Assembly (NCBI GenBank): GCA_029063695.1
Contig: JAIDNR010000308.1
Coordinates: forward strand, 1 to 35,255
Direction: 5' to 3'
Source: Ruminococcus sp.
GTDB lineage: Bacteria; Bacillota; Clostridia; Oscillospirales; Ruminococcaceae
Length of the DNA: 35,255 nt
In this document: positions 16,603-24,763 of the stretch, one piece after another
How the letters are laid out: every line of letters begins with the position of its first letter
Position numbering within the stretch: the stretch's first letter is position 1
Position numbers and translations under genes: made by a program
Notes under the pieces: generated by a model
What the model saw: only the letters and a program-made list of their open reading frames with translations
Database searches by the model: none
What the model was told of the DNA's origin: nothing

Positions 16603-17430
16603 TTATTCACCCTCCGTTTTATCAATTATATAATTTATAAGTTCTGCAACAGCACCATTATCATTTGTACTGTCCAGCACAATATCGGAAATATTTTTTA
16701 CTGATTCCTCCGCATTTGCAGGGCATACGCCAATATCAGCATTGGCTATCATCTCAATGTCATTATCAAAATCACCGATTGCAACAAATGTAAAATCCGC
16801 CATACCGTCAAGCTTTCTGTACTCATTCAGTGCCGAGCCTTTGCTTATCCCTTTCGGTAACATCTCAAGAAAAATATCTGCTGAACGGACAAAATCAGCA
16901 TATTTGTAATACTCTAAACGTCTGATTTTATCTTCCAGTAAAGATACTCTTTCGGGTGCAAGTGCAAAAAGCACTTTCAGCCAGTCACCTTCAGGAATTT
17001 CGTCAATTTCCATATATTCGGGTTCTATACCGCATAAATTCGTGTGAAGCTGTTCGTACTCGTTATTGCTGAAAACATACGTCCCGTCTGTCCTCAGAAC
17101 TTCCCCTCCGCAGTCGCTCATGAAACTCATGATTTTCGCTGTCATTTCACGGCTTACTTTGGGTAAGGACTGCGAATATAGTATTTTTTCTGCGGAATAA
17201 TCATAAATCATTGCTCCGTTGTACATTATAACGGGCATTTTAAGATTAAGCAAACGCTGAGAACGTGCAAAGGTCTGTATCGTGCGACCTGTTGCAACCG
17301 TGAATTTTCCGCCAAATGACGTGAATTTCTCAATAGCTTTTCTGTCAGTATCACTAATCAGCTTTTTGGAGTTCAATAATGTTCCGTCCATATCGCTGAA
17401 AAGTATTACTTTTGTTATATCTTCAAACAA
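16603..17430 (-). CDS. Cof-type HAD phosphatase
   Basis: This 275-aa soluble hydrolase of the HAD superfamily (Cof/YidA class IIB) probably dephosphorylates sugar phosphates or related metabolites. Motif I is FSDMDGTLLN with nucleophile D13 and acid D15. A type II cap lies between about residues 85 and 185. The fourth motif is IGDFDNDIEM, with the usual GD-x-x-ND spacing. The start is a TTG at 17428-17430 with a strong AAGGGGGG site (17439-17446) 8 nt upstream; no ATG or GTG fits before motif I. It lies between a 135-aa unknown gene and the 48-aa pilin-like gene on one probable transcript. Substrate unknown. Confidence 0.9.
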   Translation of the reverse strand: MFEDITKVILFSDMDGTLLNSKKLISDTDRKAIEKFTSFGGKFTVATGRTIQTFARSQRLLNLKMPVIMYNGAMIYDYSAEKILYSQSLPKVSREMTAKIMSFMSDCGGEVLRTDGTYVFSNNEYEQLHTNLCGIEPEYMEIDEIPEGDWLKVLFALAPERVSLLEDKIRRLEYYKYADFVRSADIFLEMLPKGISKGSALNEYRKLDGMADFTFVAIGDFDNDIEMIANADIGVCPANAEESVKNISDIVLDSTNDNGAVAELINYIIDKTEGE

Positions 17431-17454
17431 TCAGCAGTCCCCCCTTAAAAGCAA

Positions 17455-17862
17455 TTACATCTGATGAATGTCATAGAAAACAACTTTATACATACCATTG
17501 CTATAAATGAAATCCAGCATCAATGTTAAATCAGTCGGCAGAAGGTCACAGTCATAATGAAAATCATAACTTTCTTCATAATACAAGATAAGTTCACGTT
17601 CATATTTACTGCCGTCTTTATAGGTTATATCGGGTATTTCAGCTATATCGTATGGTGAAATTCTAATATCGTTGTCTTTCATATCCATTTCCATTGTTTC
17701 AGCAAGTTCATTCAGATTTTCTTTTGCCCAGCCATTATCAAAATCATCAACAATCGAAAATACTCCCTCATAATCTCCAGCTGCAAGCATATCAACAATT
17801 TTCTTATCGTATTCTCTTGCCATTTTCTCATTTTCTTCACGTATTTCCGAATACTTAAACAT
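17455..17862 (-). CDS. conserved-looking 135-aa protein, function unknown
   Basis: I do not recognise this protein. From the chosen ATG (17862) it has a charged helical first half (MFKYSEIREENEKMAREYD, then an acidic DDFDNGWAKENLNELAE stretch). A beta-rich C-terminal half contains YERELILYYEESYDFHYD and ends FYDIHQM. There is no signal peptide or membrane segment, so it is probably cytoplasmic. A perfect AGGAGG (17869-17874) overlaps the rluD stop and is 6 nt from ATG 17862; the frame remains open to 17946 but that extension lies inside rluD and lacks a ribosome site. Its position implies coupled translation with rluD. Confidence 0.75.
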   Translation of the reverse strand: MFKYSEIREENEKMAREYDKKIVDMLAAGDYEGVFSIVDDFDNGWAKENLNELAETMEMDMKDNDIRISPYDIAEIPDITYKDGSKYERELILYYEESYDFHYDCDLLPTDLTLMLDFIYSNGMYKVVFYDIHQM

Positions 17863-17872
17863 ATCCTGCCTC

Positions 17873-18787
17873 CTATTGCTTTTCAAGCTTATTAAGTACT
17901 GAAACAAAATAGTCGGGAAGTTCACTTGTAAACTCCATATACTCATTTGCAGTCGGGTGAATAAATCCTATTTTACGTGCGTGAAGGCACTGCCCATCAA
18001 TACCCTTGTAAGCCTTGCCGTAAACGTCGTCGCCCAGTACAGCATGACCGATATATGCCAGATGTACACGTATCTGATGTGTGCGACCTGTTTCAAGTCT
18101 CAATCTTACATGAGCATATCCGCCGTACTGCTTTATTACGCTGTAATGAGTAACAGCATTTCTGGAGTTCTCAGAAGTAACACACATTTTTTTGCGTTCA
18201 GTTTTATGCCGTCCTATTGGTGCGTCTATTTTACCTTCTGTTTCTTTGAAGTACCCCGATGCAATAGCTTCATACTCTCTTGTAAAGCTGTGAGCCTTAA
18301 TCTGTTCAGCAAGATGAAGGTGTGATTTATCATTTTTTGCAACGATAAGAAGTCCGCTTGTATTCTTATCAATTCTGTGGACAATTCCCGGACGGATTAT
18401 GCCGTTTATTCCCGAAAGACTGTCTCCGCAGTGATAAAGCAAGGCATTAACAAGAGTACCCGTATAATTGCCGTGCGCAGGGTGAACAACCATACCTTTC
18501 GGCTTATTCACAACAAGCAAGTCATCATCTTCATAGACAATATCAAGCGGAATATTTTCGGGTACAGCGTCCATCGGCTGAGGCTCGGGCAGTTCAACAG
18601 TAATTATTTCACTGCCTTTGATTCTGTAATTCTTGCTGATTTCCGCACCGTCCGCAAGAACTCCGCCCGATGAAATAATTCCCTGAACTGCCGAACGTGT
18701 GAGGTCTGAAATACTGTCCGAAATGTACTTATCTATTCTTGCTCCCGAATCATCGGATACGCATTGAATCGTAATAATTTCACTCAT
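17873..18787 (-). CDS. rluD: RluD-family 23S rRNA pseudouridine synthase
   Basis: This 304-aa enzyme converts uridines to pseudouridine in large-subunit rRNA (RluA/RluD family). Residues about 14-65 are an S4 RNA-binding domain. The catalytic segment is GIVHRIDKNTSGLLIVAKND with the nucleophile D140. RLETGRTHQIRVHL and PTANEYMEFTSELP are typical of the family. The start ATG overlaps the last 8 bp of lspA and has an AGAGG site in that gene. The lspA-rluD pair matches lspA-ylyB of Bacillus. The exact target uridines are not fixed by sequence; the B. subtilis orthologue by position is YlyB. Confidence 0.93.
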   Translation of the reverse strand: MSEIITIQCVSDDSGARIDKYISDSISDLTRSAVQGIISSGGVLADGAEISKNYRIKGSEIITVELPEPQPMDAVPENIPLDIVYEDDDLLVVNKPKGMVVHPAHGNYTGTLVNALLYHCGDSLSGINGIIRPGIVHRIDKNTSGLLIVAKNDKSHLHLAEQIKAHSFTREYEAIASGYFKETEGKIDAPIGRHKTERKKMCVTSENSRNAVTHYSVIKQYGGYAHVRLRLETGRTHQIRVHLAYIGHAVLGDDVYGKAYKGIDGQCLHARKIGFIHPTANEYMEFTSELPDYFVSVLNKLEKQ

Positions 18788-19283
18788 TTTTTTCAGCCTC
18801 TGTAATTTTTTTTGCTTTTTCGGCTTTCGGTTCTATAAAAAGTATATACACAAATATCATTACAAATGCACACGTTACGCATATATCGGCAACATTGAAT
18901 ATTGCAAAATGGAAAAGCTTTATTTCAAACATATCAACCACATAGCCGAAATGTATACGGTCTATAAGATTTCCTGTTCCGCCTGCAACAAAAAGCATGA
19001 TACAGAAACTAAGCAGCTTTGATTTCCTGACAGAAAAAAACATAGCGATGATTCCTATGACGATTATAATTGAAGTAAATCCGATAAGAAACCATTTCTG
19101 CCCTGACATACTGCCGAAAATTGCACCGTCATTTTCAAGATAAGTCAAATCAATTATCTTGAAATCACCGAATTTAATAAAATCCATAGTATGCACGGGC
19201 TGTAGCGTATCAACCGCCCAGTTTTTCACAAACCTGTCAATTGCAATAAGAACAAGAGCCGCTATAATAAGCAGTATACTCAT
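18780..19283 (-). CDS. lspA: lipoprotein signal peptidase (signal peptidase II)
   Basis: This 167-aa membrane aspartyl protease removes signal peptides from prolipoproteins; at least two lipoproteins in this window (the OppA-like protein and the 268-aa protein) would be substrates. Four membrane segments can be seen. The catalytic aspartates are D108 in GNLIDRIHFG and D133 in FNVADICV, and the conserved NDGAIFG loop is present. The start is taken as ATG 19283, which has AAAGGAA upstream and begins directly with the first membrane segment; a longer frame to 19340 would cover a stem-loop and add a Cys-rich leader unlike the family. Confidence 0.95.
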   Translation of the reverse strand: MSILLIIAALVLIAIDRFVKNWAVDTLQPVHTMDFIKFGDFKIIDLTYLENDGAIFGSMSGQKWFLIGFTSIIIVIGIIAMFFSVRKSKLLSFCIMLFVAGGTGNLIDRIHFGYVVDMFEIKLFHFAIFNVADICVTCAFVMIFVYILFIEPKAEKAKKITEAEKNE

Positions 19284-19300
19284 ATCTTTCCTTTCACAAC

Positions 19301-19331
19301 ACTGCCTGCTGAAACATAAACAGCAGGCAGT
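19301..19331 (-). other. intercistronic stem-loop between ileS and lspA
   Basis: ACTGCCTGCTG (19301-19311) pairs perfectly with CAGCAGGCAGT (19321-19331) around a 9-nt A-rich loop. No T-run follows on the minus strand, so it is more likely an mRNA processing or stability element, or a leaky terminator, than a full stop. It lies 13 bp after ileS. Confidence 0.6.
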
Positions 19332-19343
19332 ATTATTCATGAT

Positions 19344-22115
19344 TTATGCTTCAACAACAACAGCACATCTTTCACAGAGTGCAGGGTGATTGCAGTTTGT
19401 GCCTACGTATTTTGAATAGCACCAGCATCTCTCACACTTGCCGCCGTCTGCCTTTCCGACTTCAAATACCGTCTCAGCATCTGATTTTTCTACAGATATA
19501 TCAGATACAATAAGAATCTCCTTGAGCTGTTCCGAAAGTGCGGAATATCTGTCATAATCGGCATCACTGCTCCTGATTACGATTTTAGCTTCAAGTGATT
19601 TACCGATTGTCTTTGTATTTCTTGCTTCTTCAAGCGACTTGTTTGCAGCTTCACGTGCATTATAGATAAATTCCCACTTGCTGATAAATTCGTCGCTGAA
19701 CTCAATATCTGATTTTTCAGGCATCTGATTAAGGAATACACTTTCTGTATCGTCCTCTGAACTGTGAGGCATGAAATTCCAGATTTCTTCTGCTGTGAAC
19801 GAAATAATCGGAGCTGAAAGACGTGTAATTGCACTGAGAATGCGATACATTACAGTCTGAGCTGCACGGCGGATTTCTGAATCCTCTTTTTCGCAGTAAA
19901 GTCTGTCCTTGATGATGTCAAGATAGAAATTTGACATATCAACTACACAGAAATTATGGATTGCATGGAATGCAATATGGAAATCGTATTTCTCATATCC
20001 GCCCTTTACTTCGTCAATAAGCTTGTCAAGCTTCATCATTGCCCACTTGTCAAGTTCTGTAAGCTTATCGTCGGAAACACTGTCTTTATCGGGATTAAAT
20101 CCACTGCCGTTTCCGAGATTTCCAAGAATGAATCTTGCTGTATTTCTGATTTTCTTGTAAGCATCAGAAAGCTGACCGAGAATTGTCTTTGAAATTCTGA
20201 TGTCGCTATGATAGTCGGAAGATGCTACCCACAGTCTGAGAATATCAGCACCGTACTGATCTGTGATTTCGTGGGGGTCAATACCGTTTCCGAGTGACTT
20301 GTGCATTACTTTGCCTTCGCCGTCAACAACCCAGCCGTGTGTACATACTGCCTTGTAAGGTGCACAGCCGTGATATACAACAGATGTGAGAAGTGACGAC
20401 TGGAACCAGCCTCTGTACTGGTCCGCACCCTCCAAGTACAAATCAGCAGGGAAACTGAGACAGTCAAACTGCTCCATAACAGAAGTATGTGATACGCCGC
20501 TGTCAAACCATACATCCATGATGTCATATTCTTTTGTAAATTCACCACAGCCACATTCGCACTTGACTGTTGACGGAATAAATTCGCTTACTTCCCTTGT
20601 CCACCATGCGTCCGAACCCTCTGCTCGGAACAAATCAGCAATTGCCTTGATTGTTTCATCTGTATAAATCGGCTTTCCGCAGTCCTTACAGTAGATTACA
20701 GGAATTGGCACACCCCATGTTCTCTGACGTGAAATGCACCAGTCGCTTCTGTCACGAACCATTCCTTTGATTCTGTCCTCGCCCCATTCAGGAATCCACT
20801 GAACATCTTCAATAGCCTTGACTGCTTCATCCCTGAATCCGTTTACAGAACAGAACCACTGTTCTGTTGCACGATAAATAATAGGACTGTTGCATCTCCA
20901 GCAGTGCGGATATTGATGGACGATTTTCTGTGTTGCAAGCATTGCACCGACTTCAACCAGTTTTTCGGCAATAGCCTTGTTAGCCTCATCGGTGTCCATC
21001 CCCTCAAACTCACCTGCTTCGGCAGTCTGTCTGCCCTTTGAATCAACGCACACAATGATACCGATGTCATCGTAATTCTTGCATACTTCAAAGTCCTCTA
21101 CACCATATCCAGGAGCAGTATGAACACAGCCTGTACCGCTTTCAAGAGTTACATGGTCGCCGACGATAATCGGTGACGAGCGGTCATAGAGAGGGTGCTT
21201 TGTTTTCATGCATTCCAGTTCAGCACCTGTGAAAATATGTTCTGTTGTATATTCTGTAATACCTGCTGTTTCCATTGTAGTCTTTACAAGTTCCTCAGCC
21301 ATAACATAATACTCACCGTTTGCATTTACAAGAGTATAGTTATATTCAGGTCCGAGACAGATTGCAAGGTTACCAGGAATTGTCCATGTAGTTGTTGTCC
21401 AGATTACGAAATAAATCTTAGAAATATCAAGTCCGAGATTTGTGAAAATACCCTTGTCGTCGATTACATTGAATTTTACATAGATTGAATAGCAAGGGTC
21501 ATTTGAATACTCGATTTCAGCTTCAGCAAGTGCGGTATTGCAGTCGGGACACCAGTAAACAGGCTTAAGACCTTTATACATATAGCCTTTCTTTGCCATT
21601 GCACCGAAAACTTCCACCTGTCTTGCTTCATAATCGGGACGAAGTGTAAGATAAGGATAATCGTAATCGCCGAGAGAACCAAGTCTTTTGAACTGCTTCA
21701 TCTGATTTGCAACGTGTGTCATAGCGTAGTCATGACAGTGCTTTCTGAGTTCAACAGGCGGAATTGCTCCGTTCTCAACGCCGATAGCTTTCATTGCTTT
21801 GAGTTCAATCGGCAGACCATGAGTATCCCAACCGGGAACATAAGGTGAACAGAAACCGCTCATATTCTTGTATTTCACAATAAAATCCTTGAGAGTTTTA
21901 TTGAGTGCAGTCCCGAGATGAATTTCACCGTTTGCATAAGGCGGGCCGTCATGGAGAATAAATGTAGGCTTACCTGCATTTTTTTCAATCATTTTATAAT
22001 AAAGTCTGTTGTTTTCCCATTTTTCAAGAGTTTCAGGCTCTCTTTTCGGAAGATTTCCACGCATTGGGAAATCGGTTTTAGGTAAATTTATAGTTGCATT
22101 ATAATCTTGTGCCAT
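19344..22115 (-). CDS. ileS: isoleucyl-tRNA synthetase
   Basis: This 923-aa class I synthetase charges tRNA-Ile. The HIGH motif reads HLGT within PPYANGEIHLGTALNK. The CP1 editing domain (about 190-400) has TTTTWTIPGN and the threonine-rich editing pocket. The second signature reads VMHKS (about 603-607) in the GEGKVMHKSLGN context, where KMSKS is usual. A C-terminal zinc ribbon has CERC and a second CERC near residues 896 and 914. Start ATG 22115 is used because AGGAG (22126-22130) is 10 nt upstream; a GTG at 22124 would be nearly on top of that site. It lies directly after divIVA as in Bacillus. No T-box leader fits in the short gap. Confidence 0.97.
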   Translation of the reverse strand: MAQDYNATINLPKTDFPMRGNLPKREPETLEKWENNRLYYKMIEKNAGKPTFILHDGPPYANGEIHLGTALNKTLKDFIVKYKNMSGFCSPYVPGWDTHGLPIELKAMKAIGVENGAIPPVELRKHCHDYAMTHVANQMKQFKRLGSLGDYDYPYLTLRPDYEARQVEVFGAMAKKGYMYKGLKPVYWCPDCNTALAEAEIEYSNDPCYSIYVKFNVIDDKGIFTNLGLDISKIYFVIWTTTTWTIPGNLAICLGPEYNYTLVNANGEYYVMAEELVKTTMETAGITEYTTEHIFTGAELECMKTKHPLYDRSSPIIVGDHVTLESGTGCVHTAPGYGVEDFEVCKNYDDIGIIVCVDSKGRQTAEAGEFEGMDTDEANKAIAEKLVEVGAMLATQKIVHQYPHCWRCNSPIIYRATEQWFCSVNGFRDEAVKAIEDVQWIPEWGEDRIKGMVRDRSDWCISRQRTWGVPIPVIYCKDCGKPIYTDETIKAIADLFRAEGSDAWWTREVSEFIPSTVKCECGCGEFTKEYDIMDVWFDSGVSHTSVMEQFDCLSFPADLYLEGADQYRGWFQSSLLTSVVYHGCAPYKAVCTHGWVVDGEGKVMHKSLGNGIDPHEITDQYGADILRLWVASSDYHSDIRISKTILGQLSDAYKKIRNTARFILGNLGNGSGFNPDKDSVSDDKLTELDKWAMMKLDKLIDEVKGGYEKYDFHIAFHAIHNFCVVDMSNFYLDIIKDRLYCEKEDSEIRRAAQTVMYRILSAITRLSAPIISFTAEEIWNFMPHSSEDDTESVFLNQMPEKSDIEFSDEFISKWEFIYNAREAANKSLEEARNTKTIGKSLEAKIVIRSSDADYDRYSALSEQLKEILIVSDISVEKSDAETVFEVGKADGGKCERCWCYSKYVGTNCNHPALCERCAVVVEA

Positions 22116-22147
22116 TGGTATCACACTCCTTTAAATTATATCAATTA

Positions 22148-22687
22148 TTAATCATTACCGCCTGCAACGGCAGCTGCAATTTCTTCAGCAGTTTCTTCTT
22201 CATATTCATAAGCTTCAGGCATAGTTGAAATCATTTCAAGATGAGACTTGTACATATCAAAAAGACTCTTTTTGAAGTCTGAAACCTGACGGCGTGCTTC
22301 AATAAGACTTTCCTGCTCCTTGGCAATTTCAGCTCTGTTCTTTTCCATTGCAACAGCGTGCTGACGTACAGCCTCGTCCTCAAGTTCATCAGCCTTAGCC
22401 TGAGCCTCAGCAATAATCTTTTCAGCCTTTGTATTGGCATCATTGATAATTTCATACTTCTGTTTCTGAACAGTAAGAAGAGCGTCCTTGATAGCATCTT
22501 CGTCTTTCATGTATTCTCTGACCTTATCAGCAAGAATCTGGATTTTACTGTTGGCTTCCGTACGCTCACGTTCCATTTCGTCGAGTTCCGCTTCAAGCTG
22601 AGAAAGAAACTCGTCAATTTCTTCCTGCTTATAGCCGAAAGCAGCTTTTTCAAATCTTTTATTTCTTACATCTTTAGAAGTAATCAT
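22148..22687 (-). CDS. divIVA: DivIVA family cell-division/polarity protein
   Basis: This 179-aa protein has the DivIVA lipid-binding N-terminus (ITSKDVRNKRFEKAAFGYKQEEIDEFL in parts, residues 2-28) followed by a long coiled coil (about 30-150) rich in Glu, Lys and Ala, and an acidic tail. DivIVA binds negatively curved membrane at septa and poles and recruits partners. The start has an AGAGGTGA site. It lies between ylmH and ileS exactly as in many Firmicutes. Confidence 0.94.
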   Translation of the reverse strand: MITSKDVRNKRFEKAAFGYKQEEIDEFLSQLEAELDEMERERTEANSKIQILADKVREYMKDEDAIKDALLTVQKQKYEIINDANTKAEKIIAEAQAKADELEDEAVRQHAVAMEKNRAEIAKEQESLIEARRQVSDFKKSLFDMYKSHLEMISTMPEAYEYEEETAEEIAAAVAGGND

Positions 22688-22705
22688 AAATTATTCACCT
22701 CTGAA

Positions 22706-23470
22706 TTAAATATATTTTTTCAAAATAATGCGTATACGGCTCTTTTTTGTCAAGCCGTTCACAGCCGAAAGAATAAATCTTCCGAAGCCACGAATTGAAA
22801 GTATATCGCCCTCTTTGAGTTCATGGGAAACAGAGGAGACAGTAAAATGATTAACGTCAACTCTGTCCGCACGTATAAATGAAACTGCTTTTTCACGGCT
22901 TATATTTGCAGCAAGTGCGGTTATACAGTCAAGTCTGAGAGAAGCAACAGTACCGCCTATATCCCTAAACTGCTGTATATCAGAAAGAGAAAGCTCGAAA
23001 TCACGGCTGTCAGATACTTTTATGCCTGTTCTGCCGATTTTTGAAACAGATGATAAAATATCCTTTGCAGCAACTTCTGTAACAGCGGTTTGTGCAATTC
23101 CTTCTGAAACGACTATATCACCTATAGTATCTCTTTTAAGCATAAGCCCCATAAAAGAACCCAGAAAATCACGGTGATTCAACCTATCTTCTTTCCGATA
23201 AGTAAAAGTAAGACATTTTATCGGAAATTCATCTTTTATATAATCTTCACAGTAATCGGGATAAACGGCAAGCATTTTTCGGTTTGCCTCATGAAAACCG
23301 CCGTGAAACGTGTAATGCAGTCCGCCTGTATTGCGTCTGCACCACATTTCAGCTTCTGCACATTGTCTTTCATCAAAAAACGACGAAAAAACACTGTAAC
23401 CGTCTCTTTCACAGCGGTTAACCATATCAGCCAGCTTTGCGAAAAAAATTCTGTCTGTCTGTTCCGTCAT
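22706..23470 (-). CDS. ylmH: YlmH-type S4-domain RNA-binding protein
   Basis: This 254-aa protein matches YlmH, a conserved companion of sepF and divIVA. An N-terminal region of about 80 residues is followed by a central domain (TYRKEDRLNHRDFLGSFMGL; RDTIGDIVV; KIGRTGIKV) and a C-terminal S4 RNA-binding domain (about 180-245: SREKAVSFIRADRVDVN, LKEGDILSIRGFGRF). S4-domain relatives act on ribosomes, including rescue of stalled large subunits. Its ATG overlaps the sepF stop by one base (TGATG), with no strong ribosome site of its own, so translation is coupled to sepF. Confidence 0.92.
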   Translation of the reverse strand: MTEQTDRIFFAKLADMVNRCERDGYSVFSSFFDERQCAEAEMWCRRNTGGLHYTFHGGFHEANRKMLAVYPDYCEDYIKDEFPIKCLTFTYRKEDRLNHRDFLGSFMGLMLKRDTIGDIVVSEGIAQTAVTEVAAKDILSSVSKIGRTGIKVSDSRDFELSLSDIQQFRDIGGTVASLRLDCITALAANISREKAVSFIRADRVDVNHFTVSSVSHELKEGDILSIRGFGRFILSAVNGLTKKSRIRIILKKYI

Positions 23471-23982
23471 CAGATAAATACACCGTTGTTTTCAAGCTCT
23501 CCGACTAAATCCTCACCGATAAATCCGACGTTGTAAGGAGTTATAATATAAGTGAGATTTGCAACAGGTTTGAGACTTCCGCCGTTTGCATAGGCAACAC
23601 CTACAAGAAAGTCAATAATTCTTCTCTTGTTTTCGGGAGATGCGGTTTCAAGGTTGAGAACAACTGTTTTCTTTGCAATAAGATGGTCTGCAATCTGTTT
23701 TGCATCGGTAAAAGCGGACGGCTTTACAAGTACAACTTGAAGCTGTGCTGTTGTCTGGATATTAACAACCTTATTTCTTCTTCCGCTGCCTGTATCAGGA
23801 GCAGACTCTTCATATTCAGCAGGTGTGTTATTACTTATATTCTGGTTGCTGTTGTATGCAGCAGACGATGCTGCTGCCCTCTCACTTCTTGAATCAGACG
23901 ATGCGGGAGCTGCTGCGGATACTTCTTCCTCATCTTCATCGGAAGCAAAAAAGAAATCCTTGATATTGTCAAAAATCTTCAT
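23470..23982 (-). CDS. sepF: cell division protein SepF
   Basis: SepF (170 aa from the chosen start) tethers and bundles FtsZ at the division septum. MKIFDNIKDFFF is the amphipathic membrane anchor, with an acidic and Ala/Ser-rich linker (about 14-72). The conserved core (about 75-160) has VVLVKPSAFTDAKQIADHL, KKTVVLNLE and RRIIDFLVGVAYANGGSL. ATG 23982 has GGAGA upstream and gives the standard N-terminus; the frame is open to 24054 but the extra residues are not SepF-like. It lies between ylmE and ylmH. No ylmG (YggT) gene lies between sepF and ylmH, unlike Bacillus. Confidence 0.95.
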   Translation of the reverse strand: MKIFDNIKDFFFASDEDEEEVSAAAPASSDSRSERAAASSAAYNSNQNISNNTPAEYEESAPDTGSGRRNKVVNIQTTAQLQVVLVKPSAFTDAKQIADHLIAKKTVVLNLETASPENKRRIIDFLVGVAYANGGSLKPVANLTYIITPYNVGFIGEDLVGELENNGVFI

Positions 23983-24067
23983 AATTTTTCTCCATTCTCC
24001 GCATATGCTTATATTTTTCGCTTCACTGGATTCATGCGGAAAATCCGGAAACATATTGTCCTGAATA

Positions 24068-24763
24068 TTAATAATTCCTTTTGCCGAAAAGTCCTGTGCC
24101 GATTCTTACAATGGTAGCACCATGTATAATTGCCTGCTGATAATCATGAGTCATTCCCATTGAAAGCTCGTCCATAGAAACGTTTTGTATTCCGGCAGAT
24201 TTTATCTTATTGAACAGTTCTTCCATTCTTCCGAGAAAAATATCACTGTCAGAAGGCGGCGGAATTGTCATAAGTCCTTTTACTCTTATTCCTTCCATGC
24301 CTGAAATCTGTTCAAGCAGACGTTTCAGATTATCGGGTGAAACACCGCTTTTTGAATCCTCTCCGCCTATATTCACCTCACAGAGAACGTCCATAATTTT
24401 ATTATGGGCAATTGCAAGGCGGTTTATTTCCTGAGCGAGTTTCAGACTGTCAACAGACTGAATCACGCTCACAGGTTCTATAATATATTTTACTTTATTA
24501 GTCTGTAAGTGACCGATAAAATGTATCTGAGCAGACTTTTCGTAAACTTCCTGCTTTGAAAGAAATTCCTGCACTCTGTTTTCACCGAGAAGTGTAAGTC
24601 CAAGCGATACAGCATGATTTACAATTTCAGGTGCAACTGTTTTTGTCACAGCCATAAGACGGACAGAATCTGTGCATCTTCCGCATTTTTCAGCAGTTTC
24701 AGCAATATTTTCACGTATTGCCCTCAGATTTTCATTTACATATTCATAGCAGTTCTCAGCCAT
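24068..24763 (-). CDS. ylmE: YggS/YlmE family PLP-binding protein
   Basis: This 231-aa protein of the YggS/PLPBP family maintains pyridoxal phosphate and amino-acid balance. It is a single alanine-racemase-like barrel without the racemase partner domain. The PLP lysine is K41 in LMAVTKTV. LLGENRVQE, HFIGHLQTNKVK, MGMTHDYQQAI and RIGTGLFGKRNY are family signatures. ATG 24763 overlaps the adaptor gene by 8 bp and has a GAGGGTG site inside it; a longer frame to 24865 adds residues that are only the other gene read in another frame. Confidence 0.95.
   Translation of the reverse strand: MAENCYEYVNENLRAIRENIAETAEKCGRCTDSVRLMAVTKTVAPEIVNHAVSLGLTLLGENRVQEFLSKQEVYEKSAQIHFIGHLQTNKVKYIIEPVSVIQSVDSLKLAQEINRLAIAHNKIMDVLCEVNIGGEDSKSGVSPDNLKRLLEQISGMEGIRVKGLMTIPPPSDSDIFLGRMEELFNKIKSAGIQNVSMDELSMGMTHDYQQAIIHGATIVRIGTGLFGKRNY

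Noticed and set aside
17863..17946. Upstream extension of the 135-aa protein
   Set aside because: It lies within rluD and a perfect AGGAGG sits 6 nt before ATG 17862.
19284..19340. Upstream extension of LspA with a Cys-rich leader
   Set aside because: It covers the stem-loop, has no ribosome site, and is unlike the family; ATG 19283 with AAAGGAA is better.
22116..22147. Possible T-box riboswitch before ileS
   Set aside because: Only 32 bp separate divIVA and ileS and no T-box sequence or antiterminator fold is seen; any such control would have to act further upstream.
22358..22798. Plus-strand 146-aa hydrophobic-looking frame opposite divIVA
   Set aside because: It mirrors the Glu/Lys-rich coiled coil of DivIVA; reverse reading of these codons gives Leu/Phe/Ser runs. 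The minus-strand gene is certain.
23983..24054. Upstream extension of SepF
   Set aside because: It would put residues before the amphipathic membrane anchor, which is normally at the very N-terminus; a GGAGA site serves ATG 23982.
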